Origin: Microbispora sp. NBC_01189 | GTDB lineage: Bacteria > Actinomycetota > Actinomycetes > Streptosporangiales > Streptosporangiaceae | Assembly: GCF_036010665.1 (NCBI RefSeq) | Contig: NZ_CP108581.1 | Span: 2,523,501 to 2,587,500 of the forward strand | Direction: 5' to 3' | DNA: 64,000 nucleotides | Part shown: positions 39,137 through 46,110 of the stretch, piece after piece | How the letters are laid out: each line of letters starts with the position of its first letter | Numbering within the stretch: the first letter of the stretch is position 1 | Position numbers and translations under genes: made by a program | Notes under the pieces: generated by a model | Databases searched by the model: none | What the model was told of the DNA's origin: nothing | The model's input: the letters and a program-made list of their open reading frames with translations, nothing else

Positions 39137-39580
39137 TCAGGAATGGTAGATCACCGCACGACACAGATCGGCCCGGGACAGCGTGCCCACGAGGGTGCCG
39201 TCGTCGACGACGGGAAGCCGCCGGATCCCGCGGTCGATCATCACGATCGCGGCGCGGGCGAGTTCGTCGGCCGGGCGGACCGTCGCCGCGTCGCGTACGA
39301 CGAGGGGGTCGACGACCCGGTCGGCCAGGGTGCGGCCCCGCTCCAGGAAGATTTGGAAGGCGTCGACGAGGGTGCCGCCGCCGGCGGTCACGTCGTCGAA
39401 GGCGGGCAGCATGGCGCGCACCAGGTCCTCCTCGGACAGCGACCCGGCGAACCGGCCGTCGTGATCCAGGACCATCAGCTGGCCGACCTCCGACACACTG
39501 AGCATTTCGGCCGCCCGCCGGATGGTCGCGCCGAGTCGTATATAGGCCGGGAACGCCGTCATGACGTCGCTGACCAGCAC
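39137..39580 (-). CDS. CBS-domain pair protein
   Basis: 147 residues made almost entirely of two CBS motifs: VSDVMTAFPAYIRLGATIRR... VGQLMVLDHDGRFAGSLSEEDLV, and DPLVVRDAATVRPADELARA... IRRLPVVDDGTLVGTLSRADL. CBS pairs bind adenosine nucleotides or SAM and report energy state. Its stop codon lies inside the likely 5' end of the FHA/dioxygenase gene, so the two are translationally coupled; it is probably a regulatory partner. The start MLVSDVM is at 39580; GGTTGCG is the only purine-rich upstream element. Confidence 0.88.
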   Translation of the reverse strand: MLVSDVMTAFPAYIRLGATIRRAAEMLSVSEVGQLMVLDHDGRFAGSLSEEDLVRAMLPAFDDVTAGGGTLVDAFQIFLERGRTLADRVVDPLVVRDAATVRPADELARAAIVMIDRGIRRLPVVDDGTLVGTLSRADLCRAVIYHS

Positions 39581-39703
39581 GCAACCTCCCAGGCCCGTCT
39601 TACGGTCGCCCCGAACAATCGGTTAACTGGCCATTTAGGTATCCGAAAACGATTATTGGCGAGTATAAATCCATCCGGAATGCGTGTACACCCTGAAAGC
39701 CGA

Positions 39704-39734
39704 GAGCCGCCCCCGGTGGTGCAAGGGGCGGCTC
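39704..39734. terminator. Hairpin downstream of the arabinofuranosidase gene
   Basis: GAGCCGCCCC (39704-39713) pairs with GGGGCGGCTC (39725-39734): a perfect 10-bp GC stem with an 11-nt loop. It lies about 80 bp past the stop of the minus-strand GH54 gene and before the divergent CBS gene promoter region, so it is a likely terminator. Confidence 0.65.
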
Positions 39735-39782
39735 GGTCTTCCGGCTTCCGGATCCGCTGAGGCCGGTCTGCCTCTGTCTGAC

Positions 39783-39829
39783 CTACCGGTCTCCGGCCTT
39801 ACCGGTGTCCGGTCCTACCGGTATCCGGC
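39783..39829. repeat. Three tandem TACCGGTnTCCGG units
   Basis: CTACCGGTCTCCGGCCT, TACCGGTGTCCGGTCC and TACCGGTATCCGG follow one another with a 16-17 bp period, ending inside the last codons of the GH54 gene. This looks like slippage-derived repetition at the gene end. Each unit holds an ACCGGT palindrome. No function is evident. Confidence 0.5.
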
Positions 39830-41290
39830 GGCGACGATGTTCGCCTGCACCGCGTCCTCGGTGGCGTTCGTCGGGTAGCCGGAGGTCATCACACCCTCGT
39901 AGAAGGTGCCGGCGGCGCCGTGGCTGTTGTCACCCCCGATGCCGAGGATGATGGCGCCCTCCTTCTTCATCGGGTTGTAGCCCGAGGCGTTGGGCCGCTT
40001 GCCGTCGTAGAAGGTGCCAAGGCCGCCGGACTGCGCGTTGCCGCCGCGGATGGCCCAGTGGTTCGGCTCGCCCTTGATGATCGCCGTCAGGTAGCGGTGG
40101 CTGATGGTGGGGTCGCCCGCGTTGTAGCCCGTGTTCACCCCGGAGAACAGGCCGTTCTCCAGGTCGGCCATGATCCACGGACCGTTGCCGGCGCCGTAGC
40201 CCCAGACCTTGATGTTCCCGAAGTAGATGGCCTCCATCGTGCCGTTGCCGTTGTCACGGCTGTTGGTCTCGGCGTTGCCGTAGTCGAAGCAGCAGCCGCC
40301 GTTGTAGTGGGTGCCGTCGAAGATGGCGTACATGCCCTCCGGCTGGTCGCCCTTCGCGACGCCGTTGGTGGTGTTGTTGCGGTAGCCGACGCCGGGATCG
40401 ACGTAGACGCCGTACGCCTTGCTGCCGTAGACGGTGGTCGGCGCCTTGGTCGCGGTCGCGAGGTTGTCGTACCCGCCCGCGGCCGGGCCCGAGAAGCCTC
40501 CGGGAGGCGCCTGGGTGAGGCGGTTGTTGCGACCGGACTGGTCGTAGATGATCGTGATCAGACAGGTCGTGTTCGCGCAGAACGAGTCCTGCGCGGCGGC
40601 GTTGGCGGCGCCGCCCGCGCTCAGCACGCCGATGTCCCGGGTGGTGTTGTCCGAGGCTCGGCGCACCTGGTAAAGCGGGCCGTTGTAACTGCCGTACAGG
40701 GCGCGGGTCGTGCTGTGCGCCGCGACGCACGGGGTGCCGCCCGCGGCGTAGATGTCACACGGCCGGTTGCCCGCCGGTGACGAGGGCGACGTTGAAGGCG
40801 ACGCCGAGGGAGACGCCGAAGGGGACGCCGAGGGCGAGCCGCCGGGGGACGGAGAGGTGACGCCGCCGGTGCAGGTCACGCCGTTGAGGGCGAAGCTCGC
40901 CGGCTTCGGGTTGGAGCCATTGAAGCTCCCGTTGAACCCGAACTCGGTGCTGCCGCCGCTGGGGATGGCGCCGTTGTAGGAGACGTTGGTGACCGTGACC
41001 TGGGAGCCCGACTGGGTGTAGGTGCCGTTCCACAGCTGGGTGATGGTCTGCCCGGCGGGGAACGCCCAGGTCAGCCTCCAGCCGTTGATCGGGTCACCGA
41101 GATTGTTAACGCTAACATTCGCGTTGAAGCCGCCCGGCCATTCACTGGACACCGTGTAGGTGACCTGACATCCGGCCGCGGCGGCCGAGGCCGTGTGCGT
41201 CCCCGCAACACCGGCGCCGGCCACCAGAAGGGCGGCGACGGCGGCGGCAGAGAGCCTCAGGCGCCGACGTAATGAACTGACATTTCGCAC
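39815..41290 (-). CDS. Secreted GH54 alpha-L-arabinofuranosidase with N-terminal CBM2
   Basis: 491 residues from GTG 41290. A signal peptide (LRLSAAAVAALLVAGAGVAG, cleavage near residue 38) is followed by a CBM2 cellulose-binding module (about 40-140: CQVTYTVSSEWPGGFNANV, INGWRLTWAFPAGQ, SYNGAIPSGGSTEFGFNG), a Pro/Ser linker and a GH54 catalytic domain (about 178-491: CDIYAAGGTPCVAAHSTTRA, SFCANTTCLITIIYDQSGR, GCCFDYGNAETNSRDNGNG). It releases arabinose from arabinoxylan. Classical fungal GH54 enzymes carry a C-terminal CBM42; here a CBM2 replaces it. Two LacI-type palindromes, at 41104 and 41388, suggest sugar-dependent repression. Confidence 0.92.
   Translation of the reverse strand: MRNVSSLRRRLRLSAAAVAALLVAGAGVAGTHTASAAAAGCQVTYTVSSEWPGGFNANVSVNNLGDPINGWRLTWAFPAGQTITQLWNGTYTQSGSQVTVTNVSYNGAIPSGGSTEFGFNGSFNGSNPKPASFALNGVTCTGGVTSPSPGGSPSASPSASPSASPSTSPSSPAGNRPCDIYAAGGTPCVAAHSTTRALYGSYNGPLYQVRRASDNTTRDIGVLSAGGAANAAAQDSFCANTTCLITIIYDQSGRNNRLTQAPPGGFSGPAAGGYDNLATATKAPTTVYGSKAYGVYVDPGVGYRNNTTNGVAKGDQPEGMYAIFDGTHYNGGCCFDYGNAETNSRDNGNGTMEAIYFGNIKVWGYGAGNGPWIMADLENGLFSGVNTGYNAGDPTISHRYLTAIIKGEPNHWAIRGGNAQSGGLGTFYDGKRPNASGYNPMKKEGAIILGIGGDNSHGAAGTFYEGVMTSGYPTNATEDAVQANIVAAGYR
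41104..41117. promoter_or_regulatory. LacI-type operator-like palindrome inside the GH54 coding region
   Basis: TGTTAACGCTAACA matches the upstream perfect palindrome at 13 of 14 positions. It lies within the CBM2 codons (SVNN region), 271 bp centre to about 284 bp from the upstream copy. Two spaced operators are typical of LacI-family repression loops. Confidence 0.5.
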
Positions 41291-41387
41291 AGGTGTTTCC
41301 CATTCTCCGAGATGTGCGCGTTCTCCGCGGCGCCATTGCCGCGGGCGATCAAGTCACCCCTTGGGAGTCGGTCCATATCCGCGTTGT

Positions 41388-41401
41388 TGTTAGCGCTAAC
41401 A
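41388..41401. promoter_or_regulatory. Perfect LacI-family operator upstream of GH54
   Basis: TGTTAGCGCTAACA is a perfect 14-bp palindrome with the central GCGC typical of LacI/CebR-type operators in actinomycetes. It lies about 98 bp upstream of the GTG of the arabinofuranosidase gene, in its promoter region. No LacI gene is present in the window. Confidence 0.7.
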
Positions 41402-41788
41402 TTTTTCGGCCGATCACGGATGCGGCTCCGTTCATGGTGGTGGTGTGCTGCCGAGCCAATCCCGGCGCGCGGCATCAGTCAATCAGCCGGGCTCTTGGCC
41501 TCGTCTCCCGCGCGGCCATTGACCCTGTTGAAGTGGAACGATGAACCGCGGCGAAGACCGGCGGTTCCCGCTTGAGGTGAAAGTTTCAGTCCTCCGACCA
41601 TTCAAGGGCCGGAGAGGCGTGTGCGCAGGAAAACATCATAACAATGATGACCGGTTATCGGACCTTTCCGTCAAATATCGGGTCGCGGCCGATTCGCGTT
41701 ACCGGGTCGCGCGCACGGCCGGCACCACCGGCGAGACAGGACCCGGCACCCGGCACCCGGCACCCGGCACCCGACTCGGGGCGGTGTG
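41402..41788. other. Intergenic stretch upstream of GH54 with regulatory motif and short repeats
   Basis: No gene is supported here. It carries TGAAAGTTTCA (41578-41588), a palindrome of the GAAAsTTTC type also found near the glucanase and globin genes, and 4-5 tandem copies of CCCGGCA (about 41741-41775) next to the broken hydrolase gene. Confidence 0.5.
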
Positions 41789-42094
41789 TCAGGGCCGGGT
41801 GAGGAACTCCGCCGTCGTCGTCACGAAGCGGCGGGCGTCGTCGAGCCAGGGGAAGTGCCCCGCTCCCGGCTGTACGGCGAACTCGGCGTGCGGGAACAGC
41901 GCGGCGAACTCGGCGACGACGCCCGGCGGCGTGTTCAGGTTGAGCAGGCGCCGGTGCGCCGGCAGGCCGCCGAGTTCGCCGAGGTAGTCGGCGCTCTGCA
42001 TCGGGCCGCCGGGCAGGCAGATCACAGGATCACCCGCTCCGGACACGCGATAGGCCAGGGTCGTTCCGTCATGGGCGGAGTAGGTCTGAAACAT
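41789..42094 (-). pseudogene. Alpha/beta hydrolase with internal deletion
   Basis: The frame starts MFQTYSAHDGTTLAYRVSG and reads VICLPGGPMQSADYLGELGG, the typical N-terminus of proline-iminopeptidase-like hydrolases, then jumps from LPAHRRLLNL to TPPGVVAEFAALFPHAEF and GAGHFPWLDDARRFV, the C-terminal segment with the catalytic His. The roughly 150 central residues with the nucleophile Ser elbow and the acid are absent, with the frame kept. The product would be about 100 residues and inactive. It looks like an in-frame deletion scar. Confidence 0.75.
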
Positions 42095-42119
42095 GCCGAG
42101 AAGCCTGTCAACGACGTTT

Positions 42120-42188
42120 CGCACGGTGCAAAGCATTAAGCACGGTGCAAAGCATTAAGCGCGGTGCAACGCATCAAGCGCGGTGCAA
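42120..42188. repeat. 19-bp direct repeats (3.5 copies) with CGGTGCAA core
   Basis: GCACGGTGCAAAGCATTAA occurs twice exactly, followed by GCGCGGTGCAACGCATCAA and a partial GCGCGGTGCAA. The units abut with no spacers, and each holds a GCACGGTGC near-palindrome. They disrupt the DUF72 fragment's frame end and touch the start of the broken hydrolase. This is too short and too contiguous for CRISPR; it resembles a slippage expansion or insertion scar. Confidence 0.7.
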
Positions 42189-42306
42189 ACCGGCCGGCGT
42201 AGTAAGCGAGCCGGGTCTCGGGGGTGGACGCCTCGGGGGGATACCAGCCAGACGTGAGCAGCGACTTGTCGGTCCAGGAGGCCGTACCGATCAGGATCTT
42301 GCCCAT
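42136..42306 (-). pseudogene. Truncated DUF72 protein (N-terminal fragment)
   Basis: From ATG 42306 the frame reads MGKILIGTASWTDKSLLTSG, WYPPEASTPETRLAYYAGRF and then runs into the 19-bp repeats (TALNALHRA). The first 40 residues closely match the intact DUF72 protein at 44262-45176 (MGEILVGTASWTDKTLLESG, WYPPDVTTPEERLRHYAGEF). It is therefore a partial second copy, cut where the repeats begin. Its start overlaps the 3' end of the acyltransferase gene by 16 bp. Confidence 0.8.
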
Positions 42307-43454
42307 CCCCCGACCGTAGGGCTCCGCGCGCCGTCGTGGGCGCCGCTCCGGCCGGAAAGGCGTCTGCCGAGGCGCTGGCCCGGGGCCTCCACGAGGCGGT
42401 ACGTCATGTGGCCGAGCGCCACCGTGCCGAGGAAGAACAGCGGCAGGTTCGGCGCGATCCGCAGGAGGAGCGGGTGCAGCAGGTAGAGCGAGAAGCTGAT
42501 CACTCCGAGGTGGGTGAGCCACCGGGGGAACGCCCGGCCCCGCAGGGCGAAGGCGGCCAGGAAACAGGCCACGGCGAGCACGATCGCCACCGTGTGCGTG
42601 GGATCGTCCTCGGCGACCACCGCGCAGGCCAGGACGGCCAGCAGGGCCGCCGCGGCCGTACGCCACCGGATCGCTCCGCACTCGGCCCGGTGGACGGCCG
42701 TCCCGGCGAACATCGCCGCCGCGATGACCAGTCCCTGTCCGGCGCCGCCCCGGCTGCCCAGCACGACGAGCGCCACACCGAGGAGGCCCCCGATCACCGC
42801 CGCCACCCTGCGGACGGCGCCGTACGGGCCCGCGGACGCCACGATGACCAGCACGACGGCGACGGCGAGGACCAGAGCGGCGGCGCCCGCCCGGCCGTTG
42901 ATCGTCGCGCGCGGCAGCAGCAGGCCGAGGGGCACCGCGGCGAGCGCCAGGACGACGGCGATCGGCGCCGGCCGATGTGCCTGCCGTACGGCGAACAGCC
43001 CGGCGACCATCAGGTAGAACGCCATCTCGTAGGAGAGCGTCCACATCACGCCGATCACGGCGGGCAGGCCGAGCAGTTCCTGCAGCATCGTGAGGTTGCC
43101 GAGGGCGACGAGCGCCAGTGGACGCCGGTTCAGGTCGGGTGACGGCACGAACGCGCCGGCGTACGAAAGGAGCAGCGCGAGGGCGAGCGCGGTGAGCAGC
43201 AGGGGCAGCAGCCGGAAGGCCCGGCCCGTCCAGAAGGCCCGCAGGTCACCGCGCCGTTCCAGGGAGGCCGGGATGATGTATCCGCTGACCAGGAAGAACG
43301 CGAAGACGCCCCAGGTGCCGACGTCGACGGTGCCGTCCACTTTCGCCCAGAACTCCGGGACGAAGGTCCAGGCCCCGTGGTGCAGTGCCACACCCAGCGC
43401 GGCGACTCCGCGCAACGCGTCGAGCCATGCCAGCCGAGAGGGGTTCGCCGCCAT
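42291..43454 (-). CDS. Acyltransferase family 3 membrane protein (OafA/YrhL-like)
   Basis: 387 residues with about ten transmembrane helices. Family motifs are SRLAWLDALRGVAALGVALHH (the catalytic His in the RG-LRG...HH region), VFAFFLVSGYIIPASLERR, WTLSYEMAFYLMV and LGVISFSLYLLHPLLLRI. Such proteins transfer acetyl or other acyl groups to cell-surface sugars or secondary metabolites; the acceptor is unknown. The C-terminal tail is basic and Gly/Ser-rich. It sits among broken genes but is itself intact. Confidence 0.9.
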   Translation of the reverse strand: MAANPSRLAWLDALRGVAALGVALHHGAWTFVPEFWAKVDGTVDVGTWGVFAFFLVSGYIIPASLERRGDLRAFWTGRAFRLLPLLLTALALALLLSYAGAFVPSPDLNRRPLALVALGNLTMLQELLGLPAVIGVMWTLSYEMAFYLMVAGLFAVRQAHRPAPIAVVLALAAVPLGLLLPRATINGRAGAAALVLAVAVVLVIVASAGPYGAVRRVAAVIGGLLGVALVVLGSRGGAGQGLVIAAAMFAGTAVHRAECGAIRWRTAAAALLAVLACAVVAEDDPTHTVAIVLAVACFLAAFALRGRAFPRWLTHLGVISFSLYLLHPLLLRIAPNLPLFFLGTVALGHMTYRLVEAPGQRLGRRLSGRSGAHDGARSPTVGGWARS

Positions 43455-43464
43455 TCAGGTGACT

Positions 43465-44265
43465 TTAGCCCGCCTTACGCACGCTGAAGTCGTCGAACGA
43501 GACGGTGACCGCGCCGCCTCCGGCCTCGGGCACATGAGCGCTCGACAGCACCGCCCGCGTCGTGCGCCGGTCCGAGGGCATGGCGTCGCCGTACAGCCGG
43601 CTCCCGCCCTTGGGACCCGCGTCGCCGCCGCGGGACGCGTACAAGACCCCGCCCACGACGAGCACGGCCGGCGCTCCCGCCGCGAGGCCGATGAGCCATC
43701 GCCGCCGAGCAGGCGGGTTCCCGGTGTCCGCGCCTGCCGGGATCGCGCCGCCGGAGACGACCGTACGGGCCGGATCGTCCGGTGCTTGAGTGAACGGTGC
43801 TGTGGTGAACGCTGACGTGGTGGCAGGTGAGGCGGTGGCAGGCGAGGTGGCGGCCGTGGCCGCGTCGTCGCCGGTGAGGGCGCGCAGCAGGGCGGAGGCG
43901 GCCGGCCGGACGGCGGGATCCTTCGCCAGGCACGCCTCCAGCAGCGGGCGGAAGTCGGCGGGCACGCCGGACAGGTCGGGCTCATGGACCGAGATGGCCA
44001 TCAGGACGGCCGGAACGGTCGGCCCGGCGAAGGGCAGCCGCCCGGTCGCGGCGTACGCGATCGTCACGGCCCAACTGAAGACGTCGGAGGCGGGGCCGGG
44101 CCGCTGCCCGTACGCGGGCCGTCCCCGGCGACTGCCGTCGCCAGCGAGGGGTACGGGCGGCGGGGGATGGGCCAGTGCCGCGGTACGGCGAGCGAGTCGT
44201 CGGAGGCCTCGGGGGCCCGGCGGGCCCCACGACACGAACGCCGGGCGGCCGTGAGCGCCGGTCAT
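43465..44265 (-). pseudogene. Serine/threonine protein kinase lacking its N-lobe and catalytic loop
   Basis: Recognisable kinase sequence starts only at PASDVFSWAVTIAYAATGRLPFAG, corresponding to helix F after the activation segment, and continues through LLEACLAKDPAVRPAASALL to the end of the C-lobe. A Thr/Pro-rich linker, one transmembrane helix (LIGLAAGAPAVLVVGGVLYA) and a short outside domain follow. Residues 1-55 are unrelated low-complexity sequence; the ATP-binding Lys, HRD and DFG motifs are missing. It may still be expressed, since it overlaps the DUF72 gene by 4 bp, but cannot phosphorylate. Confidence 0.75.
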
Positions 44266-45176
44266 CCGCCTCGCTGAGCCGGACGGGGGCGGACCTCGCA
44301 GTCCGGCATGCCCGCCAGCACGGCGGCGAGTTGCCGGGCGTTGGTCTGCGCGTAGTCGCGGTAGCAGTTGTTCATCAGCACGTGCGTGGTGGTCGCCTCG
44401 GCACCCAGATCACGCAGTCTCGGCGCCCACCGCTCCAGCTCCTCCGGCGAGTAGCGGTAGCCGAAGCGCTCGTGGGTGTCGTGACTGGTCCACTTGTCGC
44501 TGTGCCCGTGGAAGCGCACGACCTCGAGGTCGGAGGTGGCCGCGACGACCGGCGGGACCGAGTCCGGATAGCCCTGCGGCATGTCCACGCACACGTACGG
44601 CAGCCCGTACGACCGGAGGAAGTCGAGGGTCTCGGCCCGGTTCTCCTCGCTCATCCAGGTGTGGTTGCGGAACTCCACGGAAATCCGCAGCGGCTCGCAG
44701 CGCCGCTTGCACTCCAGGATGTAGTGCTTGTTCGCCCGGCCGATCGGGAACCACCGGGGGAACTGGAAGAGCACCGACCCGAGCTTGCCCGCCTCCCGCA
44801 GCGGCAGCAGTGCGCTGAGGAACCGCTCCCAGACCTGCTCGACGATCCGGGGATCGAGGTCGCGGGCGTACAGGTTCTTCCCGGCGCCACTCGGCCGCAG
44901 GTCCTTCGGCAGCGCGGCCGGCCGAGTCGGGTGCCGCGTGAGCAGGGAGAACGCCTTGACGTCGAAGGTGAACCCCGGGGGCGTGCGCTCGGCCCACAGC
45001 CGTACGGTGGCCTCGGCGGGCGGCGCGTAGTAGGTCGAGTCGACCTCCACCAGCGGAAACTCGCCCGCGTAGTGGCGTAGACGTTCCTCGGGTGTCGTGA
45101 CGTCGGGCGGGTACCACCCGGACTCCAGCAGTGTCTTGTCGGTCCACGACGCCGTGCCGACCAGGATCTCCCCCAT
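44262..45176 (-). CDS. DUF72 domain-containing protein
   Basis: 304 residues with a TIM-barrel-like DUF72 (YecE) fold: ILVGTASWTDKTLL, GEFPLVEVDSTYYAPP, WAERTPPGFTFDVKAFSLLT, LGSVLFQFPRWFPI, ISVEFRNHTWM, FRSYGLPYVCVDMPQG and HVLMNNCYRDYAQTNARQL. The conserved acidic and aromatic residues are kept. Its biochemical role is unknown; nuclease or sugar-isomerase-like activity has been suggested for the fold. A truncated paralogue lies at 42136-42306. Confidence 0.93.
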   Translation of the reverse strand: MGEILVGTASWTDKTLLESGWYPPDVTTPEERLRHYAGEFPLVEVDSTYYAPPAEATVRLWAERTPPGFTFDVKAFSLLTRHPTRPAALPKDLRPSGAGKNLYARDLDPRIVEQVWERFLSALLPLREAGKLGSVLFQFPRWFPIGRANKHYILECKRRCEPLRISVEFRNHTWMSEENRAETLDFLRSYGLPYVCVDMPQGYPDSVPPVVAATSDLEVVRFHGHSDKWTSHDTHERFGYRYSPEELERWAPRLRDLGAEATTTHVLMNNCYRDYAQTNARQLAAVLAGMPDCEVRPRPAQRGG

Positions 45177-45303
45177 ATTTCACGATAAGTCAGGAGAGGT
45201 GTGTCGGTTGTGACACGTGAAGCGTCTGCGGGTCTATGATGTTGGAAAATAAAGCGGCCCCGGCGTGCGGCGGTCGCCGGCCGAAGCGCACCGGAGGTGG
45301 CCG

Positions 45304-46110
45304 ATGCTGTCGACCTGGGCCATGGAGACGTTCGGGCCGCGCGCCGGGCAGATCCGCCGCGGCGTGGCCGAGGCGCTGACGGTCGCCCTGGAGAACGCCC
45401 AGGACGCCCAGCAGACGGCGCGGACGCGGCATCTGCATCCGTTCGGCTTCACGATGATGTCGCGCAAGTTCGAGGCGCTGGCCCGCGCGTTCGCGGACAT
45501 GGCCGACGTCGAGATCGTCAAGCCGCCGGGCTCTCAGCACGAGCTCGTCGTCCTCGGCGGCAACCTGCTCTTCCCCTTCCGCTACGCGAAGGACCGGTCG
45601 GTCGGCGTCGTGAACGCCCGGATCGGCGACGGCAGGCCGTCGGGGCTGGTCCAGGCGTTGTTCACCCGCTTCGGCCCGCGGCCCTGGACCGAGCAGCTGA
45701 CGCTGGGCGGCGCCGAGGACGGCATGCCCGAGCCGGTCACCCCGGCCGCCCGGGCGCTGACGCAGCTGCCCGAGGGCACCCGCCTGGTGCTCATCGCGTA
45801 CGCGTGCAACGCCGGGGCCGGGCTGCTCGACGCGTGGTGGGGCGAGGCCGAGCTGCTCGACCGCACCGGCACCCTGCGCTGGCACCACTACGAGGAGATC
45901 CCCCTCGCCGGGGCCGCCCTCGCGGGAACCCTGCCCACCGGAACCCTGCCCGCCGGGACGTTGTCCATCGAGACGCCGCCCGTATTCTCCGGGGGCGCGA
46001 TGCCCGCCCCCGAGATGAACGCCCGCTCGCCGTACGAGCGCGCGGCGGCCCTGCCGCCGGAGAGCGAGGCGCCGGCGGAGGCGCCGGACGTCGCCGATGA
46101 AGGACGATAG
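45304..46110 (+). CDS. Conserved protein of unknown function paired with an XRE/ImmA gene
   Basis: 268 residues, soluble, not recognised. Visible features: an N-terminal helix (AGQIRRGVAEALTVALENAQ), LHPFGFTMMSRKFEALARAF, a beta-rich middle (HELVVLGGNLLFPFRYAKD, LVLIAYACNAGAGLLDAWWG) and a Pro-rich tail with GTLPTGTLPAGTL repeats. GGAGG 7 nt upstream fixes the ATG at 45304. It overlaps the XRE/ImmA gene by 14 bp, so the two form one operon. It could be the substrate or effector of the downstream metallopeptidase-regulator; that is inference from the pairing. Confidence 0.75.
   Translation: MLSTWAMETFGPRAGQIRRGVAEALTVALENAQDAQQTARTRHLHPFGFTMMSRKFEALARAFADMADVEIVKPPGSQHELVVLGGNLLFPFRYAKDRSVGVVNARIGDGRPSGLVQALFTRFGPRPWTEQLTLGGAEDGMPEPVTPAARALTQLPEGTRLVLIAYACNAGAGLLDAWWGEAELLDRTGTLRWHHYEEIPLAGAALAGTLPTGTLPAGTLSIETPPVFSGGAMPAPEMNARSPYERAAALPPESEAPAEAPDVADEGR

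Noticed and set aside
42120..42188. Possible CRISPR array
   Set aside because: Only 3.5 copies, 19 bp long, directly abutting with no spacers and no cas genes nearby.
45208..45240. Standard sigma-70 promoter (TTGTGA ... TATGAT) before the 45304 gene
   Set aside because: The spacer is 21 bp, too long to be convincing, and no better -35 match at 17 bp was found.
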